Source: an uncultured Kiritimatiellota bacterium (GTDB lineage Bacteria > Verrucomicrobiota > Kiritimatiellia > RFP12 > UBA1067). From it: a stretch of 64,000 bases of DNA. The notes under the pieces were generated by a model. It was not told the DNA's origin. It did not search any database and saw nothing but the letters and a program-made list of their open reading frames with translations. Location: contig CAKTYZ010000014.1 of the NCBI GenBank assembly GCA_934635225.1, forward strand, positions 1 to 64,000. Direction: 5' to 3'. The translations under genes were made by a program, and so were the position numbers. Below, in pieces: positions 1-8,214 of this stretch (positions within the stretch are counted from its first letter, which is position 1; each line of letters starts with the position of its first letter).

Positions 1-2
1 AC

Positions 3-185
3 GTCGCCGCGCCGGGCGTCACCTACGACCCCGAGAGCTGCACGGGCGTCGTCGCGGCGGGAAACCGCGTCGGCGAGGCGATTTCTGATGCCGATGGCCT
101 ATCGGACGAGGAACAGGAACTTCCGACCCGTGCCGGAGACGCAAACGGTGAAGTCCCTAAAGCCCAAGGGGGCTTCACGCCCTGA
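3..185 (+). CDS. possible 3' end of a convergent gene cut by the window edge
   Basis: An open frame enters from the left edge and stops with TGA at 183-185. Between 3 and 98 most third codon positions are G or C (27 of 32 counted by hand), as in the real genes here, so it could be the tail of a gene transcribed toward the minus-strand gene that ends at 99. The tail is acidic and I recognise no domain in it. Against it: it would overlap the 3' end of the neighbouring gene by about 85 nt, and the opposite strand also scores fairly GC-rich at third positions. It may be chance. Confidence 0.25.
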   Translation, partial: VAAPGVTYDPESCTGVVAAGNRVGEAISDADGLSDEEQELPTRAGDANGEVPKAQGGFTP

Positions 186-1637
186 TTCGTGGATCTTGCG
201 GCAATGGACGCGGGCTTCGAGCGTTGTGCCGGCGGACGCCTGAAGATTCGTCCCGCCCGCCATGTGGGTCATCGTCGCGGCGAGGTCGGGGGTGGCGTCG
301 GCAGCCGTGTAGCGCGACTTGAACTCCTGAAGGGTTGACCAGTCGCTGACTGTTCCGTCTGGGGCGCATGCCCGCCACTGGAACGCAAGGGACTTCTCCG
401 TACGATTGGTGGCGCCAAGCTGTGCGCAGAGGGCGGAGAGTTCAATCCGTCGCGCGGCGAAGTCTCCTGTCTTGATGCGGAGGCGAAGTTCGGCGTCCCG
501 AATGTCCGAATGGTTTTTGGGGGCGCCCGGCACGAGGACAATCCAATCGCGGGCGAAGACATTCGTGCAGATGTAGAGGCCGACGTTGATCTGCTTGGTC
601 GTGTCCTTGTAAGGCAATGCCGTTCGTTCCCTCCCTTCGAGAACGAATTGGAACGGAGAGTCGGAGACGTCAAGGCCGTCTTCCGTCGTCAACAGGTCAT
701 CAGGCGTCAACGTGGCGAAGACTTCTTCGCGCGGCATCTCGATTTGCCTTTCCCGCCAAGGGCCAAGGGCGTTTGCGTCGAGTGGAAGCGGATCCGACCA
801 ATCGCTCGTCTGCCCGTCGGCATCCTGTGCCGCGAGGGCGAGGCAATGCGTCCCAATGCCCAAGGTCGGCAGGTCGAGCGCCGTCCGGTCGCCCGTGAGC
901 TCGATGGCGAGGCATTCGTTTGTCTGTACCGAGGCGGGCGCGTAAGTGCGGAGAATGGCGACGTCCGAAAGGAAGACGCGCGCTTCCTTGGAGGTGTTCA
1001 TGGATGCGAGGACCAGCCGGTCGCCTGTGGAGAGGCGCGTCCGGATGGGTTCCGAGTATTCGCCATAAGTCTCGCGCAGGGACGTTTGCGCCGTCCAGTT
1101 CGTCGTGCCGGCGGCGGAGACGATCGCGGCGCAAAGCGAACCGCGCGCGGCTTCCTTGTGGCGGCGTGCCGAAAAGGCGAGCGTCAGGTTGTCCCCCAAC
1201 GCGTCGAGTGGCTGCGTGACAATCGCCCCGGACCTTTCCGAGTTGCCAATCCGAATCGCGCCTGCATCCGTAGACAGGTAGGCCACTGGGTTGTCTGTTT
1301 CCCAGCCGGACGGACCGAGATCCGAATAGAGTTTCCACTTGTCGGGATTGCTTAGCCGAATGGTGCTGTTTGTCGCGGGCGCGGCGGCGAACGTCTCGCG
1401 CCAGAGGACGTCCGTCCCCGTGACATCGGCAAGGCCTCCCGATTGCGCGACTGACCAGATGCGCAGACGGACGCTCGCTGCGCCTGAGGGCGGATTCCAT
1501 CCGACGCGGATGATCCCGTTCGTCAGTCGTCCCACGCGGAGAGCCGTTGGCGGCAAGAGGCTTGGGCGCAGACTCGAACCTGAAGCGGAAACGGTTGCGA
1601 GTGTGAGAAGCGTGGAGAGAATCCGACGGCGGCGCAT
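99..1637 (-). CDS. secreted protein with fibronectin-III-like and jelly-roll-like regions
   Basis: A 512-residue protein beginning with a basic n-region (MRRRR) and a hydrophobic signal-peptide-like stretch, so probably exported. Residues about 28-65 read like a fibronectin type III strand pattern (LPPTALRV...GWNPPSG). Residues about 90-235 are rich in alternating polar/hydrophobic strands with Trp, Gly and Asn, like the beta-sandwich modules of secreted PVC proteins. Further FN3-like segments follow (for example TSDWSDPL). No catalytic motif was recognised. Its ATG overlaps the mutL stop as TGATG (1635-1639), so it is probably translated by coupling as the last gene of the ftsA-ftsZ-mutL operon, an odd place for a surface protein. 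The export and domain assignments are inference. Confidence 0.6.
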   Translation of the reverse strand: MRRRRILSTLLTLATVSASGSSLRPSLLPPTALRVGRLTNGIIRVGWNPPSGAASVRLRIWSVAQSGGLADVTGTDVLWRETFAAAPATNSTIRLSNPDKWKLYSDLGPSGWETDNPVAYLSTDAGAIRIGNSERSGAIVTQPLDALGDNLTLAFSARRHKEAARGSLCAAIVSAAGTTNWTAQTSLRETYGEYSEPIRTRLSTGDRLVLASMNTSKEARVFLSDVAILRTYAPASVQTNECLAIELTGDRTALDLPTLGIGTHCLALAAQDADGQTSDWSDPLPLDANALGPWRERQIEMPREEVFATLTPDDLLTTEDGLDVSDSPFQFVLEGRERTALPYKDTTKQINVGLYICTNVFARDWIVLVPGAPKNHSDIRDAELRLRIKTGDFAARRIELSALCAQLGATNRTEKSLAFQWRACAPDGTVSDWSTLQEFKSRYTAADATPDLAATMTHMAGGTNLQASAGTTLEARVHCRKIHESGREAPLGFRDFTVCVSGTGRKFLFLVR

Positions 1638-3457
1638 CAGCGGTCGAACTTGCGGTTGAGTTCGCGTGTCGAGGTGAAGATCATCACGGGCTTTCCGCGC
1701 GGACAGACATACGGCATCCGGCAGAGACAGAGGTCTTGGACGAGCTTCTCGGCGCCTTCTTTCGTCAAGGTCCGGGAGGCTCCGGCAAAGGAGCGCGCGA
1801 TAGACTTCGCAATCAGTTCGTCACGCCAGCGTTCACCGCTACGCCGCGATCCGCCTTCCGCGAGATCGCGTGCGATCGTCGTCAGGATCGACGTGGGGGA
1901 CAGCGCGCCGATGAGCTGCGGCACGGCGTCAATCTTGAAGGTGTCCGTACCGAACGGTTCGACCTGGAATCCCATGCGCGCAATCGTCTCCAGCGCGGCG
2001 GAGAGGCGCGCGGCATCAACGGGGTTGAGCTTGACCGTCTCCGGGATGAGCAGAGCCTGTGCGGGGCGGGCGGCTTCGGTCGCGGCCGAGGCGTCCAAGA
2101 GACGCTCGTAGGCGATTCGTTCGCAGGCGGCCTGTGGGTTGATGGTCACGATGCCGGAGTCCGTCTCGACCAGCAGATAGCCCGAGTCGGCTTGCGCGAG
2201 GAACTTGAACCACTGCCAAGGTCGCGTCCGCGGCGAGTCGGGTTCGACGGCAAATGAGATTTCGTTCTGGACAGGCGCGGCCTTGGGCAGGGGGAGCGAG
2301 ACGGGCGTTGGCGTCGCGAGAGGCCGAGTCGGAGGCGGGGTTGCAGGAGACGGGGGGCGCACCGGATGACACATGGGCGGAGAAAGTTCGCCCCGTGTCT
2401 CGTTTGCCTCTTGCGTCGCGGCCGTCGCCTCCTGCCGGCCGCCGAGCGTGGCGGCAATAGCCTCCTCGATGGCGCGTTTCACCGCGAGATTGTCGCGGAA
2501 GCGCACTTCGCGCTTGGTCGGATGGACGTTCACATCGACTTGCGCTGGCGGCAGGTCGATGAAAAGGACCGCTGCGGGGCGGGTGTCGCCCGTGCGCCGG
2601 GGATAGGCCTCGCGGAGCGCATAGGCGACAGACGAGGCTGACGCGGGCCGTCCGTTCACGAAGACATACTGATCGCGCCGCGTGGACATCGCGAGGTTCG
2701 GGCGTTCGATGAGACCCGAGACCAGCACCTGCGTTCCGCGAACGGACGAAGGCTCGCCGCCGCGTGCGCCCACAGGCAGCATTTGGGAGAGGAAGTCGTC
2801 CCCGAAGAGGTCTCGGACGCGTTCGCGCACCGTCGTCGCGGGCGCCAGCCGATACAGTTCGCGGCCATCGACCGTGAGCGCAAACCCGACGCTGGGGTGA
2901 GCCAGCGCGTGTGTCGTGAAGATGGTCTTGACGTGGTTCTCCTCAGTCGCATAGGCGCGGAGGAACTTGCGCCGCGCCGGAACGTTGCAGAACAGGTCGC
3001 GCACCTCGACCAGCGTGCCGGGAGGGCATCCCGCCGAACGGACCTCGGCGAGCGTGCCCGCGTTGACCTGAAGGAACGTCCCTTCGTCGGAGTCGGCGCG
3101 GCGTGTCGTCAGGGAGAAGCGCGAGACGGAGGCGATGGACGGAATGGCCTCGCCGCGAAAGCCGAGCGTGTCAATCTGCTCGATGTCCGTTACGTCGCGA
3201 ATCTTCGAGGTCGCCTGCCGTTCCAGCGAGAGGATGGCATCGTCCTTGGTCATCCCGCATCCGTCGTCCTGAACGGCGACGAGCTTGCGGCCGCCCTGCG
3301 TAATCGTGATGGCGACTCGTTTCGCGCCCGCGTCCAGCGCGTTCTCCACCAACTCCTTGACGACGCTGGCGGGGCGTTCGACGACTTCGCCGGCCGCGAT
3401 CTTGTTCGCCACGTGGAGCGGCAGGACGCGCACATGCCCATCGCGGTCAGAAATCAA
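1637..3457 (-). CDS. mutL: DNA mismatch repair protein MutL
   Basis: A 606-residue protein that couples MutS mismatch recognition to strand removal. The N-terminal GHKL ATPase is complete: VVKELVENALDAGA at 32-45 with the metal-binding E38-N39 pair, DDGCGM at 64-69 and GFRGEA at 99-104. A proline-rich linker (about 355-400) leads to the C-terminal dimerisation domain. That domain keeps a CPxGxP element (585-590), but the endonuclease motif expected as DQHAAHER reads NPQAACER at 440-447, so the latent nuclease is probably lost, as in MutH-dependent MutL. The gene starts 11 nt inside the ftsZ-like gene and its stop overlaps the next start. Identity is certain; loss of the nuclease is an inference. 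Confidence 0.95.
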   Translation of the reverse strand: MISDRDGHVRVLPLHVANKIAAGEVVERPASVVKELVENALDAGAKRVAITITQGGRKLVAVQDDGCGMTKDDAILSLERQATSKIRDVTDIEQIDTLGFRGEAIPSIASVSRFSLTTRRADSDEGTFLQVNAGTLAEVRSAGCPPGTLVEVRDLFCNVPARRKFLRAYATEENHVKTIFTTHALAHPSVGFALTVDGRELYRLAPATTVRERVRDLFGDDFLSQMLPVGARGGEPSSVRGTQVLVSGLIERPNLAMSTRRDQYVFVNGRPASASSVAYALREAYPRRTGDTRPAAVLFIDLPPAQVDVNVHPTKREVRFRDNLAVKRAIEEAIAATLGGRQEATAATQEANETRGELSPPMCHPVRPPSPATPPPTRPLATPTPVSLPLPKAAPVQNEISFAVEPDSPRTRPWQWFKFLAQADSGYLLVETDSGIVTINPQAACERIAYERLLDASAATEAARPAQALLIPETVKLNPVDAARLSAALETIARMGFQVEPFGTDTFKIDAVPQLIGALSPTSILTTIARDLAEGGSRRSGERWRDELIAKSIARSFAGASRTLTKEGAEKLVQDLCLCRMPYVCPRGKPVMIFTSTRELNRKFDR

Positions 3458-4547
3458 GGCTCAAGCCCTTTCGGATGAAGGTGGGGACGTCGAGGTCTTC
3501 GTCATGCCAGATTGTCGGCTCTGCGTTCTTGAACCGTCCGCGCCCGATGGGGCCTGCGCTGAGCGGCCCCTTGTGGCGTCTCCGGCGCGGACTCATGACG
3601 CCGCCTACGGCAGGCGTTTCGGTGACCTTCCGCGTTGACGCCTCGAAGAGCAGGACGGCGACGGAGAGCCGACCCGAGAACGTCGCCTCGTCATTGACAG
3701 TCGCCAGGTCGAAGGAGAGGCCTCCGAAGGCGTTGCGAAGGCCGTCGGCGATACGCCCGACTTCGCTGAGGAGAAGGTCGTCGCCCGCCAGGACGCCGCA
3801 GACCATGGCGGAAACGGGGCCCGACGCCGCCGCGAGCAGTTCCGAATGGATGAGCCGGTCGACCGCTTCGACCGCGCGCCCGGGGCCTTGCGTGGTCACG
3901 GTGGCGAAGCGGCCTCTCCCCGCGTTCGCCAGGAGGTGGCGCAGGCGTTCGGCGTCCAGGCGGATGTAGCCAGGCTTTTCGACGAGACGCCAGAAGAGCG
4001 TCACGCCGCTGGCGACCGTGTCGATGGCGCGGCGCATCGCGTCCGCCATGTTGTCCGTCTCGGCAATGAGCTTGTCGAGCGGAAGGAAGAACGTCGCGTT
4101 CGCGGCGTCTTCGATCATTGACATGACGCCGCGCGCATTCCGCTGACGGTCCTCTCCCTCAAAGGTGAAAGGCGTCGTCGCAAAGACAATCGTCGGGACG
4201 CCGCGTTCCGAGAGGTGCTTGGCGATTTCAAGCGTCGCGCCGCCGCCTGTGCCGCCGCCAAGAGCCGTGACGAGGACGGCGATGCGCACGTCGCCGAGAT
4301 ATTCGTCTAATGTGCGGACGGAGCCCTCGGCGGCCAGACGCCCCGCGACGAGATCGCCGCCAGACCCTTGACCGGCCAGACGTTCGCCGCCGAGAAGGGC
4401 GAAGTCTCCCCCGCCTTCGCCCGTCGTGGCGTCCGTGTCGGTCAGGACGAACCGCAGGGAATCGCCGTAGGCGCGGCAGACGCCGCGCGCAATGGAAGAG
4501 CCGGCTGTCCCGATGCCGATCAGAAGCAGTGGCGAACGTTCGCTCAT
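3447..4547 (-). CDS. ftsZ: highly divergent FtsZ (tubulin-like cell division GTPase)
   Basis: A 366-residue FtsZ-family protein immediately downstream of ftsA, with an ATGA overlap (4544-4547). The tubulin signature is present but altered: GGGTGGG at 97-103 instead of GGGTGTG. TPFTFEG at 125-131 matches the usual KPFxFEG segment, and the extreme C-terminus (DLDVPTFIRKG, 351-361) matches the conserved peptide that binds FtsA. The first glycine loop is reduced (LLIGIGTAGSS). The catalytic T7 loop, NxDxxD in ordinary FtsZ, reads RLDAER at 196-201, so only one of the two acidic residues survives. Position next to ftsA and the intact tail argue for the division FtsZ rather than an unrelated GTPase. 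GTPase activity may be weak or need other residues. Confidence 0.85.
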   Translation of the reverse strand: MSERSPLLLIGIGTAGSSIARGVCRAYGDSLRFVLTDTDATTGEGGGDFALLGGERLAGQGSGGDLVAGRLAAEGSVRTLDEYLGDVRIAVLVTALGGGTGGGATLEIAKHLSERGVPTIVFATTPFTFEGEDRQRNARGVMSMIEDAANATFFLPLDKLIAETDNMADAMRRAIDTVASGVTLFWRLVEKPGYIRLDAERLRHLLANAGRGRFATVTTQGPGRAVEAVDRLIHSELLAAASGPVSAMVCGVLAGDDLLLSEVGRIADGLRNAFGGLSFDLATVNDEATFSGRLSVAVLLFEASTRKVTETPAVGGVMSPRRRRHKGPLSAGPIGRGRFKNAEPTIWHDEDLDVPTFIRKGLSLDF

Positions 4548-5749
4548 TTGAAGAACCTTCCGAGCAACCCGTCGAGAATCGACCTCTCTTCGTAGTTGCG
4601 GTGTGCGTAAAGAAGTGCGCCTGCGACAGCCGCATAGGCTGCCGGGAAGGGCGCGTCGTCAAGGCCGTCCACATGGATGGGACGGCCGATGCGGACCGTC
4701 GTGCCGAGAACCTGCTCGGCGAGCGGCTCGATGTCGCGCATTTGCGCGCCGCCGCCTGTCAGGATGACGCCGGCGTGGAGGCGATGAAGGAGGTCTTGCT
4801 CCTCCAGCGTCTCGCGAATCATCGTGAAGAGTTCGAGAAGCCGTGCATTGACGACGGTGTCCAGCGCACGGCGGGAAATCGTCCGGTTGTCCATCAGCGT
4901 ATTCTCGCCACGTTCGACCCGGACGCGCGCGGATTCGCCTTCTGCCGCAGAGACGCGTGCGCTGGCCTCGTTCGTCTTGAGCCCTTCGGCTTGCGCGTTC
5001 GTGGTTTGGAAGGCCTGGGCGATGTCATTGGTGAGGTGGTCGCCTCCGACGCCGAAGACGCCTGTCGAGACGGCATAGCCGTCCGCATAGACGGCGTAGC
5101 CCGTCGAGCCGCCGCCGAGGTCGAGCACGAGCGCGCCGTTCTTGCGCTCGTGGTCTTCCAGTGCCGCATCGGCCGCGCAGGTGACGGCGTAGAGCGGGTC
5201 GCGGATTTCCAGATGCGCGGCTTCCGACGCGGTCCGCGCGTCTTGGATGCGGTTGCGGTCCGCATGGATCTGGAGGGTGTTGAGGCTGAGGACGCGCCCG
5301 GACATGCCCCGCGGCGAGGTGATGCCGCTCAGGCGGTCCAGAACGTAGTCCTGGTCGATGACGTCGAGGAGTTCGCGATCTCGCGGCAACGTCATGGCGT
5401 GCGCGTCGCGCAAGACGGCGTCGATTTCGTCCGTGCCGACTTTCGCGCCTTCGACTTGGGTTGACGCGGAGAAGGGGTCTGCCTTGATGGACTGTCCCGA
5501 GACGACCAGAAAGGCATTGCCCAGCGTGATGCGGTCGCCGGAGGCCTCCAGCTTGCGTTCCGTCTGCTGAAGGACTGAGCGGATTGACTGCGTGGCCTGC
5601 TGGATGTCGAGTATTTGGCTCTTGCGGACGCCCGTCGAAGGGATCTCGGCATGGCTGATGATCCGGAGGCGCCCGTTCGCGTCGACCTCGCCGATGGCGA
5701 GGACGGTTCGAGTGGTACCGATTTCAAGTGCGGCGTGAAAATTGCTCAT
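4544..5749 (-). CDS. ftsA: cell division protein FtsA
   Basis: A 401-residue actin-like ATPase that anchors FtsZ to the membrane. Visible elements are the phosphate-1 strand near the N-terminus (EIGTTRTVLAIGE), phosphate-2 (LVLDLGGGSTGYAVY), the adenosine loop (ILTGGGAQM), and a C-terminal amphipathic tail (LDGLLGRFFK) of the kind that targets FtsA to membrane. Start chosen at the ATG at 5749: a longer frame runs to 5839, but its extra residues do not resemble FtsA and lie across the promoter. The ATG sits only 7 nt after a TATAAT box with no Shine-Dalgarno sequence, suggesting a leaderless mRNA. First gene of the ftsA-ftsZ-mutL-secreted protein operon and divergent from mreB. Confidence 0.92.
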   Translation of the reverse strand: MSNFHAALEIGTTRTVLAIGEVDANGRLRIISHAEIPSTGVRKSQILDIQQATQSIRSVLQQTERKLEASGDRITLGNAFLVVSGQSIKADPFSASTQVEGAKVGTDEIDAVLRDAHAMTLPRDRELLDVIDQDYVLDRLSGITSPRGMSGRVLSLNTLQIHADRNRIQDARTASEAAHLEIRDPLYAVTCAADAALEDHERKNGALVLDLGGGSTGYAVYADGYAVSTGVFGVGGDHLTNDIAQAFQTTNAQAEGLKTNEASARVSAAEGESARVRVERGENTLMDNRTISRRALDTVVNARLLELFTMIRETLEEQDLLHRLHAGVILTGGGAQMRDIEPLAEQVLGTTVRIGRPIHVDGLDDAPFPAAYAAVAGALLYAHRNYEERSILDGLLGRFFK

Positions 5750-5756
5750 ATTCCAT

Positions 5757-5765
5757 ATTATAGCA
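5757..5765 (-). promoter_or_regulatory. extended -10 promoter of ftsA
   Basis: On the minus strand the bases read TGC-TATAAT, a consensus extended -10. It ends 7 nt before the ftsA ATG, so transcription should start at or next to the start codon. No convincing -35 hexamer is seen at the normal distance. Confidence 0.75.
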
Positions 5766-5832
5766 AAATTGGGCGGGGTTCTGACAGACGCGGACGCGAA
5801 ATCTTTCCTTTGGCAGAAATGAGGCGGGGCAA

Positions 5833-5861
5833 TTGCCATCGGGATAAGGTTTTAGTATAAT
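5833..5861 (+). promoter_or_regulatory. sigma-70-type promoter of the mreB operon
   Basis: TTGCCA at 5833-5838, a 17-nt spacer, and TATAAT at 5856-5861: a near-perfect housekeeping promoter. It drives mreB-mreC-mreD-mrdA-rodA and probably rng. It lies back to back with the ftsA promoter, so division and elongation operons share one intergenic region. Confidence 0.85.
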
Positions 5862-5937
5862 ACGGAATGTGAAGTCGGCTTGGATTGTTCGTCAGCCCTT
5901 GGCCGGATTCTGGAAAACGCATAAGATACGCACAATT

Positions 5938-6975
5938 ATGTTTGGAAAACTGAAATCGCTTTTCTCGACCGATATCGGCATCGACCTCGGTACGGCCAAC
6001 TGTCTCGTGTATGTGAAGGACCGCGGGATTGTGTTGCGTGAGCCGACCGTCGTGGCGATTCAGACGGGTTCCAAGCGCGTGCTTGCCGTCGGTGAAGAGG
6101 CGAAGCGCATGTTGGGCAAGACGCCGGGGAACATCATTGCCAGCCGACCGATGAAGTCTGGCGTCATCGCCGACTTCGACATCACCGAGGCGATGCTCAA
6201 GTATTTCATCGAGAAGGTCTGTCCGCCGCGTTTCTACTCGAAGTACACGAAGCCCCGCATGGTCATCGCCGTGCCGTCGGGCATTACGGAAGTCGAGAAG
6301 CGTGCGGTCGAAGACGCCGCGCATGCGGCGGGCGCGGGCGACGTCTTCCTCATCGAGGAACCTATGGCCGCCGCGATTGGCGTGGGTCTGCCCGTCTCCG
6401 AGCCGGAGGGTTCGATGATCGTTGACATTGGCGGCGGCACGTGCGAGGTGGCGATCATCTCGCTCGCGGGCATTGTCCACAGCTACTCGGCCCGTCAGGC
6501 CGGCGGTGATGCGATGGACGATGCGATCATGAAGCATATCAAAGACGTGTACAATCTCCTGATTGGAGAACGTACCGCCGAAGAAATCAAAATCAAGATC
6601 GGGAGCGCCTATCCTATGGGTGAGGAGAAGACGCTTGACATCAAGGGGCGTGACATTGTGGCGGGGTTGCCGAAGACTTTGACGATAACCTCCGAGGAGA
6701 TTCGAACCGCCCTCAAGGACCCGGTGGGGTTGATTGTGGATGCGGTGCGCACCACGCTCGATCGCTGTGCGCCGGAACTGTCGGCCGACCTTGTTGACCG
6801 TGGCTTGGTGCTTTCGGGAGGCAGCTCCCAGCTCCGCGGCCTTGACACGCTCCTCGCGGCTCAGACGGGGCTTCCCGTCGTCGTGGCCGATGATCCGCTC
6901 TCGGCGGTTGCCGAGGGCACGGGCGTTGTCATGAACGAGATCGACTTCCTCGCCCGGAATAGGCGGGCTTCGTGA
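5938..6975 (+). CDS. mreB: rod shape-determining actin homologue MreB
   Basis: A 345-residue bacterial actin that organises the lateral wall elongation machinery. The N-terminus (MFGKLKSLFSTDIGIDLG) and the ATPase loops (DIGIDLGTANCLVYV, IVDIGGGTCEVAII, LSGGSSQLRGLD) are typical. The chosen ATG at 5938 gives the family's usual N-terminus. An in-frame GTG at 5869 would add 23 residues and lies exactly 7 nt after TATAAT, the same spacing seen in the leaderless-type genes, so a longer form cannot be excluded. No clear Shine-Dalgarno sequence precedes 5938. The stop overlaps the GTG start of mreC. Confidence 0.95.
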   Translation: MFGKLKSLFSTDIGIDLGTANCLVYVKDRGIVLREPTVVAIQTGSKRVLAVGEEAKRMLGKTPGNIIASRPMKSGVIADFDITEAMLKYFIEKVCPPRFYSKYTKPRMVIAVPSGITEVEKRAVEDAAHAAGAGDVFLIEEPMAAAIGVGLPVSEPEGSMIVDIGGGTCEVAIISLAGIVHSYSARQAGGDAMDDAIMKHIKDVYNLLIGERTAEEIKIKIGSAYPMGEEKTLDIKGRDIVAGLPKTLTITSEEIRTALKDPVGLIVDAVRTTLDRCAPELSADLVDRGLVLSGGSSQLRGLDTLLAAQTGLPVVVADDPLSAVAEGTGVVMNEIDFLARNRRAS

Positions 6976-7766
6976 AGCCGAAGGCGACGGGATCGGCAAT
7001 CCTTGGTGCAGTATCCGCGATCGGGGCGTTGGTCCTGGTCGTGTGCCCGGCGGTCGCCGTCGAGGCCGTCTATCCGGTTGAGCACGCGAAACGCGCGTTT
7101 ATGACGCGCGTGTGGTCGCGCGTTCGGGGCTTTTTCAGGGGGGCGTCCGCGGCGGCGGAGAATGTGCGCCTCAAGCGAGAGGTCGCCGCGTTGGCGTTGC
7201 TGCGGAGCGACGTGGAGCGACTGGAGGCCGAGAACGCGCGTCTCCGGCGCGGCTTGTCGCTCGTCGCGGCGGCACCGGAGACATGGCTCGCGGCGAGCGT
7301 TCTTGCCGTGGGCGGCGGGGCGGCGAGCGCGCATGAGTTCCTGCGCGTCGACCGCGGCTCGCTGGCGGGCGTGAAGAGGGGCGCGGTCGTTGCGGTCCCC
7401 GGGGGCGTGGTCGGGCGCGTCGTCTCCGTGACGGCGCATACGGCGGAAGTGGCGCCGTTGACCGATCCCTCGGTCAAGGCTCATGTTCGGGTTGAAGGCG
7501 AGGGCCGCGTACGCGGCATCCTCACGGGAGGGACGGAAGACGCGCTTGTTCTCCGCTCCCTTCAAGGTCACTTTTCGGACGCGACGCCTGTCCCGGCGCG
7601 CGCACGCGTTTTGACATCCGGCCTCGGGGGCGTCTTCCCGCAGGGGCTTGAGATCGGCACTTGGATCCAGTTTCACACAAACGCCAATGGCGTCGTGACG
7701 GGTGAGGTGCTGCCGGCAGTCGAGTTCTCGACGCTTGAGGAGGTCTTCATCCGACGTGAGAAATAG
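6972..7766 (+). CDS. mreC: rod shape-determining protein MreC
   Basis: A 264-residue inner-membrane protein of the elongasome. One N-terminal membrane helix (about residues 10-30) is followed by a coiled coil (about 60-92, heptads around LRSDVERLEAENARLRRGL) and the double beta-barrel periplasmic domain, with its typical 'hEFLRVDRGSLAGVKRGAVV' style first strand and 'GILTGG' turn. The GTG start at 6972 overlaps the mreB stop as GTGA. The downstream mreD start lies 11 nt inside this gene, so all three are translationally linked. Confidence 0.92.
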   Translation: MKPKATGSAILGAVSAIGALVLVVCPAVAVEAVYPVEHAKRAFMTRVWSRVRGFFRGASAAAENVRLKREVAALALLRSDVERLEAENARLRRGLSLVAAAPETWLAASVLAVGGGAASAHEFLRVDRGSLAGVKRGAVVAVPGGVVGRVVSVTAHTAEVAPLTDPSVKAHVRVEGEGRVRGILTGGTEDALVLRSLQGHFSDATPVPARARVLTSGLGGVFPQGLEIGTWIQFHTNANGVVTGEVLPAVEFSTLEEVFIRREK

Positions 7767-8214
7767 CCTTCTCCAGTTTGTCTTCGGGCTGCTTCTCCTG
7801 GTCATCGGCGCCAGCGCGGAGGAGCTGTTGCCGCGCTTCCTTGGCGTCGGCTTCCCCATCCTCCTCGTCGCGGCGCAGTCAGTCGCGTTGCGAGGTTCGG
7901 GCGTTTGCCTGTCAGTCTTTGCCTTGGCGGCGGGCGCGATGGCAGACGCGATCGGTTCGCTGCCGCCGATGGCGAGCGCAAGTTTCTTCTTGGCGGACGC
8001 TTGGCTGGTCAGCCGTGTCGGCTTTCCGCGTGTCGTGGCGGCGCTGGCCTATCCGTGTTATCTTGTCTGGCTTGCGGTTTGGACAGGCGCGTGCGATGGC
8101 GGCATTTTCGGGCGCCTTCTCGTGTCCGTGCCGATCGGCTTCGTGACGGCTTGCCTTGTCGGCGGGGTTATCGCGTGGGCAGAAAGGAGGGCGGCTCTCA
8201 ATGAAGCAGGCTGA
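7756..8214 (+). CDS. mreD: rod shape-determining protein MreD
   Basis: A 152-residue, very hydrophobic protein with about four to five membrane helices, as expected for MreD, which sits in the membrane with MreC and PBP2/RodA. I chose the GTG at 7756 (VRNSLLQFVFGLLLLVIG...) because upstream in-frame residues are arginine/serine-rich translations of the mreC 3' end. Sequence identity to MreD is weak, as usual for this family, so the call rests on size, hydrophobicity and position between mreC and mrdA. It overlaps both neighbours. Confidence 0.85.
   Translation: MRNSLLQFVFGLLLLVIGASAEELLPRFLGVGFPILLVAAQSVALRGSGVCLSVFALAAGAMADAIGSLPPMASASFFLADAWLVSRVGFPRVVAALAYPCYLVWLAVWTGACDGGIFGRLLVSVPIGFVTACLVGGVIAWAERRAALNEAG

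Noticed and set aside
5750..5839. N-terminal extension of FtsA up to 5839
   Set aside because: Those residues are not FtsA-like and would be encoded across the TATAAT box that sits 7 nt before the ATG at 5749.
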